A stretch of DNA of 64,000 nt from Alnus glutinosa. Its lineage: Eukaryota > Streptophyta > Magnoliopsida > Fagales > Betulaceae. The notes under the pieces are model-generated. The model was not told where the DNA came from. It made no database searches and saw nothing but the letters and a program-made list of their open reading frames with translations. Positions 11,330 through 22,049 of this stretch are shown here, in pieces; position 1 is the stretch's first letter; each line of letters opens with the position of its first letter. A program made the translations under genes and the position numbers. The DNA lies in contig NC_084891.1 of the NCBI RefSeq assembly GCF_958979055.1, forward strand, positions 697,001 through 761,000, in the 5' to 3' direction.

Positions 11330-11790
11330 GAAACTACATTTTTTATTTGATGATATGGTTTTGAAAATTAGCCTTAGTATCTGAAAGAAAACATAAACCT
11401 AAAAGAAATTAAAAATAAAGTGTGGAATAATAAAATAGGGACAAAAATTTTACGTGGTTGGGTTTATGATTTACGTCCACAGGATAAATTATAAAGCTCA
11501 AAGAGTTACATTATACTCTTATTGATTGATCGATGAGTATACAATACAAAAAGCTCTATTTATAGAGTTTACAGATGAAATATAATACTAATCAAATCCC
11601 TTAATTTAAGGTGATTCAATATCATCAAATCTTTAAATTCAAGGTAATCTAATCTTTATCAAATGCAATACAATTTTCATCGAATTCCTAACTTCACCGT
11701 AATCCAAAAATACTCTAACTATAAAATAATTTAAGGAGATAAATAATATTTAACTCAAATAAAAATTTAACTATAAAATAGTTACTCTTA
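11330..11790. repeat. LTR-like remnant, block 2 copy
   Basis: Counterpart of 2,480-2,935, with ACGTGGTTGGGTTTATGATT and CTATTTATAGAGT. Fossil fragment without coding parts. Confidence 0.35.
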
Positions 11791-12328
11791 GTTTCAAGTG
11801 AAATAGAGATGGTCATATTCACACAACATCACCCTTTTCAATTGCATATTGATTTTACTTATAACATTAATTTTATACAAATCGCAAACTAAAATCAAAG
11901 TCTTCTCAATTGGAATGCATCATCCAGAATTGATGAGGATATGCATAAGCGCCTCTTTCGGTATGCGTTTTATAAAAATCATTCCGCCATTGTTAGAGAA
12001 GCAAAAGAAATGGATGAGGAAAAGGATAATAAGACAAATAAAGCATATTAACATCTAGACTCTTAGAGATGCAAAAGAACCAAAAAAGTGATCATCAGCT
12101 GTTTGAAAATTATAATTCTTAATCACATAAATAGACTAACTAACAAGCATATCAAATGAAATAGTACTCCAATTTGATGTCAATGAAAAAGAGCATCTAC
12201 TTTTTAAGTTGGAAATTATATCTAAGCAAATGAGGAACTTAATTGGTTATATTCCACCATTGTTGGCTTCTAAAATTTTGATAGCATATAGCCATAATTA
12301 ATTAGTGTTCAAATGCAAGCTTGTAAAG

Positions 12329-12464
12329 TTGACTTTGGTGCATGCAACCCATGTATATGATGATTCCATACCTGATGTTACAACTCCTAAGAGTTGAATA
12401 TACCAACTTCTTTTATAATTTAAAAAAATAAAAAATAAAAATCTTCTTAGGAGTACTATAAATA
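12329..12464 (+). promoter_or_regulatory. Promoter region of Pin2 copy D
   Basis: TTGACTTTGGTGCATGCA starts near 12,329 and TATAAATA is at 12,457, 43 bp before the ATG. Same layout as copy B. Confidence 0.65.
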
Positions 12465-12499
12465 CGAAACCTTAACCCTTCAAAATTCATAGAGGAAAT

Positions 12500-13080
12500 A
12501 TGGCTTCAGGAAACAAAGTTGGTGTAATGTATCTTCTCATTTTGTGCAGTAAGCTCCGGCCTACTCCTCTTCAATTTATGTCATCTCAGTTTATCTTCTA
12601 TTTTCTTTGTTTAGCTTATACTTTTTTCTTGGTTGATTTTTACTTTTGATAATTAATCTAGTGTCCATATATAGATAACATAACAATGGCAAGATTGATG
12701 TATATATAATGCATGCATGATATTCAACACATACCTATATATGGAACTATCACACTCCACGGAGTGCAAACTTTTGCATGCAAAAATTTCAAAGAAAATG
12801 TTTGGCGTACTATAATTTTTACTACAACTCTTTACAAACTGACTTGTTAGTTTACGTGGCATTTTGATGAGTAGGTGTAATTCTACTAAGCATCAATCCA
12901 ACAACTGTGAGCGCAAGAACAATATGCCCACTTTATCCATGCATGGCAAGTACAAGTGGGTATATGATCTGTCCATCTTCAGGCAGTACGCAACTTAATC
13001 CGCCCTGCAATTGCTGCTATGCTCCGAAGGGCTGCACCATTTACTATGCTTCTGGAACTTCAATGTGTACTGCCACTTGA
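12500..13080 (+). CDS. Pin2-type proteinase inhibitor copy D (2 exons)
   Basis: Exon 1 is 12,500-12,548 and exon 2 is 12,875-13,080, with a 326-bp GT-AG phase-1 intron. The product is 84 residues: signal peptide MASGNKVGVMYLLILC plus SVILLSINPTTVSA, then RTICPLYPCMASTSGYMIC, CPSSGSTQLNPPCNCC, YAPKGC and GTSMCTAT. All eight cysteines are in place. It is the block-2 counterpart of copy B and differs from it by a few residues. I infer a secreted serine proteinase inhibitor of plant defence. Its contact loop (PLYP) lacks the arginine, lysine or phenylalanine at P1 seen in tomato inhibitor II, so target specificity is open. Confidence 0.88.
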
Positions 13081-13457
13081 AAGGATCGATGGACATGCGA
13101 TGTTAAACATGTTTGCTAGTACTCACATTTGGTTTGCGAAATAAAGTTGTATGTGTGTGTTGTTACATATAGACAATGAATTGTATTGTCTTATCATCCT
13201 ATTTGTATTTGTATTTCCTATATTGCATTTGTACCTCTACAATATCATGTCTTTCATATATATAGACCCTTTTGTACTCTATCACTATGTGTGCGATCAC
13301 TTTAATTCAACGAGTGTTCTTTTTGCTTATTTTGTATCTTTTTGTTATTTCAATTTCTCTAACATTTCTCTTATATGTTGGATACTTTAACAAAAACTTT
13401 GGCTCAAGATTGTTTAAGCACAATACTCTCCAACAAACTTCTAACTTTATGAAATAT

Positions 13458-13458
<1 letters not shown>

Positions 13459-13514
<56 letters not shown>

Positions 13515-13515
13515 T
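13459..13515. repeat. (CA)n(TA)n microsatellite
   Basis: ACACAC run followed by a TATA run, just behind the Pin2 D 3' region. The block-1 match (about 4,625) has only a short ACACATATATA. Confidence 0.95.
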
Positions 13516-13519
13516 ATAG

Positions 13520-13700
13520 TAAGATATTAATTAAATAATTAAATTCACAATTTTTCATCAGTTTATGCTTTAAGAAAAAGTGGTAATTTAATATGATATC
13601 CTAATAAAAGTTTTGAATTTAAATCTTGTCTTCGTCATTCTCCTCTTATTTAATTAAAATCTCACACGTTAATTTAACAGTTAAAAACTTGAGTAAGAAA
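13520..13700. repeat. Dispersed AT-rich repeat behind copy D
   Basis: Counterpart of 4,640-4,850 (TTTAATATGATATC, TTTGAATTTAAATC). Confidence 0.5.
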
Positions 13701-13764
13701 TATGAAACTTGTTAGTACTTAGAAATTCAGCAGTTTGGAAATATGAAAGAGTTGCAAATTCTTT

Positions 13765-14070
13765 GTCATACATATGACACAAATTGAAGGTATCACGAGG
13801 TCTTAATTACTAATATGATACTCTCAACTTGCGTCTTGTGCACATACGACACATGACACGTATAAGCCATACTCTAACAATAAGGTTTTAGTTTGTGTCA
13901 TGCGTCCTAGCTCACAAAACACAATCTGGGGTGCCGCACGTCCCCAATTACTGTTGTGGTACCTCTAGCTTGTGTCCTATGCGTACAAGACACAGGGTGC
14001 AAGCCATACTCTAACTCAAGACTTTAATTTGTGTCATGTACCTGTGTACATAGGACACAAGTTGTGATGC
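13765..14070. repeat. CACATGACACAAG-type tandem repeat, cluster 5
   Basis: Block-2 counterpart of 4,895-5,185. Confidence 0.65.
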
Positions 14071-14197
14071 CTTGAGTGGGGGTGTAAATGAACACGTATG
14101 CTGCTAGTCTCGAGGAGGCTTTCTTCACACGCCATTGTAGACTTTGTTACATGTATAGCTAACAAATATCACTAAGGAGGCAGATTTTGCTATGGTT

Positions 14198-15105
14198 TAT
14201 TATTATTATTATTAATTTTCTTTTTTTTAAAAAAATGAATTAGGAAAGAGTTACAAAAGATGATCATTCTCACTCCTCGTCCAAAAGAAAAAAGGAGTGG
14301 ACAATCTTATAAACAAAAATGGGGTAGGCTCCCCTGCAATAGACCCAAAACAAACTAAAACACTAATGAAATAATTACAAATGATAGGAAATTGGTCAAA
14401 CAAGTGACTCGGTTCTCTCAATAGGTCGCTTAAGGCAGTTACAGAAGCAAAAGGGGCACAAATTAAGGCGAACCTATCTGAACCCCCACTTGAAAATAAC
14501 AAAGAGACAATAACCCACAACACAAAAAGAATAGCAAAAAACAAATAAAGTTACGAAAATACACCACAAGAAATATAGCAAGAAAGAAAAAATCCAGCAA
14601 ACAACAGCAACAGCTTGGACACAGACGTCAGAGAACCCTAGCCGGTACGTGGGATCCACGCACTGGTGCATGGTGGTTGGATCAGGGTGTAGAGGGCGGC
14701 ATTGGAAAGCTGGGTGGCCAGAGAGCATTGTGGACAGGCGTGTGTAGGGGTGAAATTGACAAAAGAGAGTAGATCTAGTTCTGAAAAAACTAGATCTAAA
14801 AACCCAACCAATTTCAGGAAGGAGGCGAGAGGCGCAGCACAATGGTGAATGAACAGAAGCAGTACAGATGCTGAGCAGTGAGTATAAAGGAGGCCGGAGC
14901 TCCTAGTCTGATTGGAAAGCACACCAAAAAACACCGAAAAAAACAACAAAAGCATGATAAAAGAAACAGAGAAGAGTGATAAGAATGGAGAAAGATTCCA
15001 TATATATCTCCTCCCCGGAGAAACCTCACAAAGGAGGTGGCTACTCTCACAATGGAGATAGAAGAAAACCTAAGGTTTTTCGGTAGCTTTCTCTTTCAGC
15101 AAGAG
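14198..15105 (-). mobile_element. Minus-strand retroposon with 11-bp TSD
   Basis: TTGCTATGGTT at 14,187-14,197 and 15,106-15,116 flanks 908 bp. The 3' end is on the left, an (ATT)n / T-rich tail complement. Read on the minus strand it starts with a GC-rich, pyrimidine-rich leader and ends in CTTTTGTAACTCTTTCC. No reverse transcriptase is visible. It is probably a short non-autonomous LINE derivative or long SINE. A block-1 copy lies at 5,318-6,270, and the 40-bp stub at 29,212 has a similar 3' end. Confidence 0.7.
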
Positions 15106-15211
15106 TTGCTATGGTTGTTTGTTGCAAAAGCACATTTTCCTTATAATATTAAAATGTATAGATTTAATTGTGAGCATATATAAAATAATGCTAGAAATTA
15201 ACTACATTTTT

Positions 15212-15389
15212 TAGTAATACTATTTAGTGGATTGTTATGCGATTGTCATACAATTTGATGATGTAAAATTGGAAATCAGCCATTGTATCAAAACTTGTTA
15301 AAAAAAAATTAAAAATGAATAGCTGATTTTTGAGGCCATGTCATCCCAATTGTATGACAGTCGTATAACAATCTACTAAATAGCATTAC
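15212..15389. mobile_element. MITE with AGTAATACTATTTAGTGG ends
   Basis: Inverted ends AGTAATACTATTTAGTGG and complement AGTAATGCTATTTAGTAG, with CGATTGTCATACAATT also mirrored. Relatives lie at 51,885-51,990 (partial) and 57,588-57,770. No clear target duplication. Confidence 0.65.
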
Positions 15390-16003
15390 TTCAAATTTTT
15401 ATCTTATAATGCTGACGCAATAGTCCCAATCAACCATCGGATCAATCCTTATGAAAAAAAAATAAAAAAAAATAAAGATTGATTAGGACTGCACATAAGC
15501 ATTGTGATATAGTTTTAGAATAAATATGCAGTAGATACTCATATATATTATCACATTATTTAAAATTTTAAATGACATGTGACATCATATTTAAAATATA
15601 TGGCACTATCACTATAAAAAATTCAAGATTTATGGACGATTTGAAATGGCAAAAAACCGTCTGGAACAAAGTCCAGACGGTTTAAAACCATCCTAAAATA
15701 TGGGTCGGAAATTCGAGTTATGGACGGTTTGGGCAAACCGTCCAGAATTAGTTCTAAACGGTTTGGGACCAAACTGTCCAGAATTAATAATCTTCTTCTC
15801 TTTTTTTTTCCCTTATTTTTTTTTCCTGTCTCAATATATATATATATATATTAATATCATTAATTAATATTTCTTTTCTTTTCTTTTTTAATTATTTATT
15901 TATTTTCTAGATTTTTTTTTTTTTGGTTCTGTCTCGATTCATTTTCGTCAACGGTGCCGCCAGGTCGACGACAGAGGGGATGGAAATAGCGTTCCCACAC
16001 TGA

Positions 16004-16846
16004 TAGGGGTGTGCAGGACTCGCAAAAATCGACCCGCTCAGAGAAACCCGCCCCGCAAAAACACATAAACTTTCAATTCGGTTCTCGTTCCTATTCCCAG
16101 CAATCCGCAAGGTGCGGTGCGGTTTGCGGGTCGGCATTTCCGAAAATCTCGAGGACCCGCCCTACCCCGCACCGCACCATATAAATATTAAAAAAAAAAA
16201 AACCCAAAAGTTCTTACTTCTTAACCCTAGCGCCGCCCCTAATTGATTTTCTTTTCTCTTTTCTTCCAAGTTCCAGAGAGTTCCACACTTCCACCTCTAC
16301 GCCGCACAGCCTCCCGGCCCTCCCTAGTCCCTTTTTCTCCTCTCTTCACACTGCTCCAACGCCGATCTTCGCCGTCGTGGGTATGATGTTTTGAAGGGAA
16401 CCCGTGTGTTCGTCAATGTCTGGATGTTGCATAGAGACCCAAGGGTTTAGCCGGTCCTGGAAGAGTTTTTGCCGAAGAGGTTTCTGACTAGCCATGCAAA
16501 TATCGATGCTTCAGCCTTCACCGTTTTAAGTTCACCTTGTTTGGGTCCGGTAGACGGTCATGCCCGGGCTTCATGCTTGCCTTGCAAATATCGCATCTGA
16601 AGAGTGAAGACTGACGCTAACTCGCTTGCTTCAGCCTTCAGGGATATGAGTGAACAACGCAGCTGAACCTGCCCTGCCCCATAAACCCGCGCCCCCAGCC
16701 TCGCACATACCCGCCCCGCCCATGCCTGCACCGCATGGATTTCACTACTTTTTAGCTGTTCACGGGTCCAATTTCCTCATCCCGCAGGAGTGCGGGGCGG
16801 GTTCAGAAAGGACGAAAAAACCGCTCTGATCCGCCCCATGGCCATA
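16004..16846. mobile_element. Nested hAT-type element carrying host gene pieces
   Basis: A perfect 8-bp duplication CACACTGA (15,996-16,003 and 16,847-16,854) flanks 843 bp. It starts TAGGGGTGTGCAGG and ends with the complement TATGGCCATGGGGCGG. Both ends are rich in CCCGCCCCGCA-type words, so the terminal repeats are imperfect. The centre has a leader-like piece (CTTAACCCTAGCGCCGCC, 16,210-16,380) followed by a cytochrome P450 fragment. No transposase is seen. It is a hAT relative of Pack-type gene-capturing elements. Confidence 0.8.
16382..16605 (+). pseudogene. Captured cytochrome P450 fragment (heme-binding region)
   Basis: From 16,382 one frame reads YDVLKGTRVFVNVWMLHRDP, then LEEFLPKRFLTSHANIDAS. 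The +1-shifted frame then reads FKFTLFGSGRRSCPG (heme motif FxxGxRxCxG at 16,540-16,569) and FMLALQISHL. This is the stretch before and over the heme cysteine of a plant P450; the KGTRVFVNVW and LTSHANIDAS words suggest CYP82 or a close clan member. The piece has an in-frame TAG after HRDPRV and one frame change before the heme motif, so it is not a working gene. It lies wholly inside the nested hAT element, so it was probably captured by that element. Confidence 0.82.
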
Positions 16847-17302
16847 CACACTGAGCCTTCTGTAGAAATCCTTCATAAACCCACGACCTACACATCATGA
16901 ACCTACACATCAAGTATCCGGCCTTCTTGTTCTTTTTCTCAAAAGCATCAAGTATTCGGCCTACACATCAAACCAAAATTTTTTTACAAATCCTTCACAA
17001 ATCAAACCCAAAAATTTTCACAACCCCTTATTTTAGCCGTGAATCATCACAATCAAAACTCAAAATGAACACAAAATGTAAATCAAACCTAAGAATTTCA
17101 CTTACCCAAAAAAGAAAAAGGATCCGGCTGGATCTCTTCATGTATTCCTGCCAGAGATCTGGCCGAGTGTGGGTTTCGGCTGGAAACCCACTCACACCAG
17201 CGTGAGTTTGACAGATCCGACACTCCAACTCCTGCACTCTCTCCTGTAGTCTAGATCTTGCTGTTCCATCCAGATCCCGTCGCCGTCCAGATCCTGTTAG
17301 CG

Positions 17303-17303
<1 letters not shown>

Positions 17304-17347
<44 letters not shown>

Positions 17348-17349
17348 GA

Positions 17350-17385
<36 letters not shown>
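17304..17385. repeat. (CT)n microsatellite in CACTA interior
   Basis: Two CT runs separated by ATGATCTCC. A poly-A / GAAAG purine stretch follows up to about 17,530. Confidence 0.95.
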
Positions 17386-17386
<1 letters not shown>

Positions 17387-18275
17387 GTTTCGGTCAAAAA
17401 AAAAAGAAAGAGAAAGAACGAAGAAGAAGGAAAGATGGGAGAAAAGATGAGAGAAAAAAAAAAAAAAAAGGGAGAAAGAATAAAGAGGCAGGATTGAGCG
17501 GAATATTTCTACATAAAAAAAAAAAAAAAAGTTGTAGACGAGGAAATGTAAATTTCCCGACGGTTTATTAATTTTTTTTACAGACGGTTCTAAAAAAGCC
17601 GTCTCTAACAATTTAATTCTAGACAGTTTTAGAAACCGTCTAGAAAAAAATTATCAATAATTCATCTTTGTTTTGTAGTGTATGTACTCAGCTAAATGCA
17701 ATAAAATAAATACTCTCAGTTTCAAGTGAAATGGAGATGATTATATTCACACAACATGCAAGACCCTTTTTAGTTGCATATTGATTTTACTTTGTACGTA
17801 ACATTAATTTTAGACAAATCGCAAACTAAAATTAATCGAAGTCTTCTCAATTGGAACGCATCATCCAGAACTGATGAGGATCTACATATATAATTAGTGC
17901 CTTGAGTATGCATTTTTTAAAAATCATTCCACCATTGTTAGAGAAGCAAAAGAAATGGATGAAGAAAAGGATAATAAGACAAATAAAGCATATTAACATC
18001 TAGCTAGACTCTTAGAGAAGCAAAAGAACCAGAAAAGTGATCATCAGCTGCTTGAAAATTATAATTCCTAATCACATAAATAGACTAACTAACAAGCATA
18101 TCAAATGAAATAGTACTTCAATCCGATTTCAGTGAAAAAGAGCATCTGCTTTTAAGTTGGAAATTATTATATAAGCAAATGAGGAACTAAATTGGTTTGA
18201 TTCCACCATTGTTGGCTTCTAAAATTTTGACAGCATGTAGCCATAATTAATTAGTGTTCAAATGCATCTTGTAAA

Positions 18276-18418
18276 GTTGACTTTGGTGCATGCAACCCAT
18301 GTATATAATGATTCCATACGTGATGTTACAACTCCTAAGAGTTGAATATACCAACTTCTTTTATAATTAAAAAACAAAAAAAAAAAAACAAAAAATCTTC
18401 TTAGGAGTACTATAAATA
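18276..18418 (+). promoter_or_regulatory. Promoter region of Pin2 copy E
   Basis: TTGACTTTGGTGCATGCA starts near 18,277 and TATAAATA is at 18,411, 43 bp before the ATG. Confidence 0.65.
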
Positions 18419-18453
18419 TGAAACCTTAACACTTCAAAATTCATAGAGGAAAT

Positions 18454-19023
18454 ATGGCTTCAGGAAACAAAGTTGGTGTAATATATCTTCTCATTTTGTC
18501 TAGTAAGCTCCTACTCCTCTTCAATTTATGTCATCTCGATTTATCTTCTCTTTTCTTTGTTTAGCTTATACTTTTTTCTCGGTTGATTTTTACTTTAGAT
18601 AATCTAGTGTCCATATATAGATAACATAACAATGACAAGATTGATGTATAATGCATGCATGATGTTCAACACATACCTAAGGAACTATCACACTCCACGG
18701 AGTACAAACTTTTGCCAGCAAAAAATTTCTAAGAAAATGCTTGGCGTACTAATTAATATTTTTATTACAACTCTTTACAAACTGACGTGTTAGTCCACGT
18801 GACATTTTGACAAGTAGGTGCAGTTCTACTAAGTGTCAATCCAGCAACTGTAAGCGCAAGAACAATATGCCCACTTTATCCATGCATGGCGAGTATGAGT
18901 GGGTATATGATTTGCCCATCTTCGGGCAGTACGCAACTTAATCCGCCCTGCAATTGCTGCTATGCTCCGAAGGGCTGCACTATTTATCATGCTTCTGGAA
19001 CTTCAATCTGTACTGCCACTTGA
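18454..19023 (+). CDS. Pin2-type proteinase inhibitor copy E (2 exons)
   Basis: Exon 1 is 18,454-18,502 and exon 2 is 18,818-19,023, with a 315-bp GT-AG phase-1 intron. The product is 84 residues: MASGNKVGVIYLLILSSAVL signal core ending near VSA, then CPLYPC, MASMSGYMIC, CPSSGSTQLNPPCNCC, YAPKGC and HASGTSICTAT. All eight cysteines are kept. It is B/D-like in sequence but stands where an A/C-type copy would be expected (its upstream flank also matches that of copy C), showing that copy types have been reshuffled. Promoter and splice sites look intact. I infer a secreted serine proteinase inhibitor. Confidence 0.88.
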
Positions 19024-19369
19024 AGGGATCGATAGACATGGATGTTAAACATGTTTGCTAGTACTCGCATTTGGTTTGCAAAATAAAGTTGTCTGTGTTG
19101 TTACATAGAGACAATGAATTGTATTGCCTACATTGCATTTGTACCTTTACAATATCATGTCTTTTCATATATAGACTCTTTTGTACTCTATCACTATGTG
19201 TGCGATCACTTATATTCAATGAGTGTTCTTTTTGTTTATTTTGTATCTTTTTGTTATCTCAATTTCTCTCGTCTATTGGATACTTTAACAAAAACTTTGA
19301 CTCAAGATTATTTAATTAAGCACAGTACTCTCCAACGAATTTCTAACTATATGAAATATGAAATATAAA

Positions 19370-19560
19370 TTATATTAAGATATTAATTAAATTCACAATT
19401 TTCCATCGGTTTATGATTTAAGAAAAGATGGTAATTTAATATGATATCCTAATAAAAGCTTTGAGTTTAAATTTTGTTTCCGTCGTTCTCTTCTTATTTA
19501 AATTAAAATCTCACGCGTTAATTTAACAATTAAAAACTTGATCGAGTAAGAAATATGAAA
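19370..19560. repeat. Dispersed AT-rich repeat behind copy E
   Basis: Counterpart of 4,640-4,850 (TTTAATATGATATC word). Confidence 0.5.
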
Positions 19561-19639
19561 CTTGTTAGTACTTAGAAATTCAGCAGTTTGGAAATATGAA
19601 AGAGTTGCAAATTCTTTGTCATACATATGATTATTTCAT

Positions 19640-20452
19640 AAAATACTCGTTAACAAGCCAGAAAATGAAAGAGAACGAAGAGGTACTAACGAAAATGGAT
19701 GCTATATGAAAGTTGGGCGTGTAAATGTTTGAATAGATATGACCAGTTTTGAATTAAGGCATTGGCTTTAAATGAAATTGCTTATCAGCAACGTCGACTA
19801 TCGTAGTTTGAGGGGTTTTGCAAGACGGAGGTGCCAGTTGTCTGTCCATCTTGACCGCTCCTGGACCGTGTGTTTGATATAGAAGTTTTTAGTTATTTTG
19901 GCTAATAAAATTTGGTGAAGTAACTAAGAATGCTCTAGGAACTACAATAACAATTATCCCATATGGCGCCAATTGTTAAAACATGACCTCACACCAAACG
20001 TCTGGTAGAAGAGACCTTCAAGAAAGACATAAAAGGTTAGGCCGGGTGGCTCGTAGAGAGTAGCAGCGGAAGCACCTTTCATGCTTAAGCTAGTAGGTGG
20101 ATGAGGAAGTAAATTGGTAGAATGTAGGTAAAGAGAGTGAAAGTGAACGTACCTGCATGGGGAGTTATTACCTTCATTTATAGAATTATCGTTCCCATCT
20201 CTAATTGGCAAGTGGAGTCTTCTAATCACTGATTTGGAAATCACCGAAGGTAAGGGATCAATAAGAAAAGTTGATTATGAGGATATAAATTAATACAGAA
20301 GGCGGCAGATCCTTAATAAATTACTTTCCCTTTTTAAAATATGCATAATACCCCGAACAAAAAGGTGGTAAATTACAAAAGAGAAATCTAATAACATCTG
20401 TAAATAATAATCAAAGGAGAAAAAAAATACAAAATTCAAATAAATAAGTAAT
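19640..20452. other. Unique intergenic stretch, possible LTR fragment
   Basis: On the minus strand, AACAATTGGCGCCATATGGG near 19,955-19,975 resembles an LTR end followed by a TGGCGCC-type primer-binding site. No second LTR or coding part was found. If real it is a fossil fragment. A minus-strand reading frame of 96 codons here shows no recognisable domain. Confidence 0.25.
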
Positions 20453-20469
20453 AGTATGTAAATAATTTT

Positions 20470-21534
20470 ATGTTAGCTGCACAACAATTTTTTACAACAG
20501 GGCCTTTTGGCAATAACCCTAGAGAGAAAAAAGTCTTGAGAGCTTGGTTTTCTTCGGGAGGGGGTGGTTTTCTTGCCTCTCCCTCCCGGTGGTGATTTTC
20601 CTCTGACTCCTCGTGAGTCAGAGAGTTTTTGTTCCCCCTGAGTTGGTTCAGTGGGGTTAGTTTGTCTTCTAACCTTTAGGGTTGTGGAGCTTTTGTTCCT
20701 CCCGGCTAGATCCGGTGGAGGCTAGATTTTCCCCTAGCCTTTCTAGGCTATGGTGGATTTTATGTGTCGTTATTTGTTTGTTTTCTTTTATTTGGCAGGA
20801 TTTCTCATCTCAAGTTGTCTTCTTTGGGGGATTGGTCGAGTGTTCGTGTCGTCGACGGGATGGTTTTTGGCCCGTTCTTTCACCTTGTTTTCTTTAGATT
20901 TTGGAAGCCAGATCTGCTCATCCTCGCCCAATTCTGACTGACACGCGCCACCCAGCCGCGTTATCCGTCGCCTTCCGCCCCAGCCGCAGCTAGATCCGGC
21001 CCTGTCGGTCGCCGGTGACCGGCGCGTTGTTCCCACATGCCAGTGGGCTCTCCGTTGTTTGGTGCGCGTGTGGGCCGCTTTTTTCAGGCCGATCTCGGCG
21101 GTTTTCGGTCGTCCGGCGTCGGTTCTCTATCTGGGTGGCACCGGTGTTGGCGCGTGTCCCTCACGCGCCGTCGTCTGGCTTCTTGGCCCTTTTCTTCCAC
21201 TGCCGGCAGCTTGTTTTGAGGGGTCTCTGCTTTAGTGTCGTATGTTTTTTTCTCTTTGCTTGGGTCACAGTTTGCTTCTGTTGGGTTCAATTTTTACGGG
21301 AATATTTGGTGGCTAATTGCTAGATCTGGTCTCTTTTCTTTAGAAAGTGAGCGTTAATGTAAAAGAGGCTCAAATTACTTTCTTGTAAAAGTTGTATTTC
21401 TGCTTAGACAGCTGTTTTTTAAGCCAGATCCTTCTGGTTTAGAGAATGGGGGGTTTGTCCTTTATTTTCAAGTTGTAAGCCTTGGGTTATTCATCAATGA
21501 TAGATTCCGTTTCTGTTCAAAAAAAAAAAAAGAA
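20470..21534 (+). mobile_element. GC-rich poly(A) retroposon with 17-bp TSD
   Basis: AGTA(T/C)GTAAATAATTTT occurs at 20,453-20,469 and 21,535-21,551 with one difference. The insert is 1,065 bp and ends in about 13 A. It is much more GC-rich than its surroundings. The leader has CCCTAGAGAGAAAAAAG and GGTTTTCTTCGGGAGGG, and the tail has TTATTCATCAATGATAG before the A run. No reverse transcriptase domain is visible. It is either an internally deleted LINE or a processed copy of an unknown transcript. Overlapping short frames on both strands are not supported as genes. Confidence 0.75.
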
Positions 21535-21551
21535 AGTACGTAAATAATTTT

Positions 21552-22049
21552 CTTAATTAAGGAGAACTAGTAATATAAATTGGGAAACAAACAATAGATC
21601 GAGACTCTAAAAGAGACAAAGACTTAAAAAAAAAAACAAAACAAAACAAAAAAAGCACTTAAAATATTAAGATTTAAGTGCACCATTCGATCGATTCATA
21701 AAACGATTGAAGAATGCCACGTCAAACCATAAGAAACCTTTGCCCATCGTTCTAATAGTCTACGTCAGCCATCGTTCTAATAATCTACGTCAGCAACCTT
21801 ATCTGAAACTACTGTCATAACGGTATGTGAACCGTATTGTGACAAACTTCATGCAAAAATAATAAGTCCAAAAACTTAGAAAACAAGGGGTTGTTTTCAA
21901 AAAAGGCCCTATAAACCTTATAAACCTTATTCCTTTGTTCATCTTGCAGTCAAGAGAGAGAAAGTGAGAGAGAGGTCTCTGTACAATGATCAAACGGTGT
22001 AGTTTAGGAATTCAAAATTAGGGTTTTAAGTCAAATTACAGTTATCGCA
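21552..22049. other. Intergenic, no gene seen
   Basis: Holds a repeated word CATCGTTCTAATA(G/A)TCTACGTCAGC at about 21,745-21,795 and an AG-rich stretch at 21,955-21,980. No supported reading frame. Confidence 0.4.

Larger units (their letters stand above)
8930..15050 (+). repeat. Segmental duplication block 2 (Pin2 C-D)
   Basis: Second copy of the 1-6,270 block in the same orientation. Differences are mainly later insertions: a hAT-type MITE at 10,295, a fold-back element at 10,821, a long TA tract at 11,222 and a CA/TA tract at 13,460. Confidence 0.85.
15610..17680. mobile_element. Non-autonomous CACTA transposon with nested hAT
   Basis: It starts CACTATAAAAAATTCAAG and ends with TTTGTAGTG (complement CACTACAAAA), flanked on each side by TAT, the 3-bp duplication of CACTA elements. 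Both subterminal regions carry repeated GACGGTTT / AAACCGTC words, the usual transposase-binding kind of array. No transposase is coded. The flanking sequence, ...GGCAC and GTACTCAGC..., is joined without the element at 7,441-7,451. Inside are a nested hAT-type element (16,004-16,846) and a long CT tract. Confidence 0.9.
17681..19640 (+). repeat. Third copy of the Pin2 B/D unit
   Basis: Matches 2,935-4,915 and 11,785-13,780: upstream region, Pin2 gene and downstream dispersed repeat. Similarity stops near 19,635, where the tandem-repeat cluster begins in the other two copies. Confidence 0.8.

Noticed and set aside
11073-11350. Tyrosine-isoleucine repeat protein
   Set aside because: Translation of the TA microsatellite at 11,222-11,319.
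17258-17611. Leucine-serine and glutamate-arginine repeat proteins
   Set aside because: Translations of a CT/GA microsatellite.
20682-21323. Frames on both strands in GC-rich DNA
   Set aside because: The region is a poly(A) retroposon with target duplication; the frames overlap and none shows a domain.
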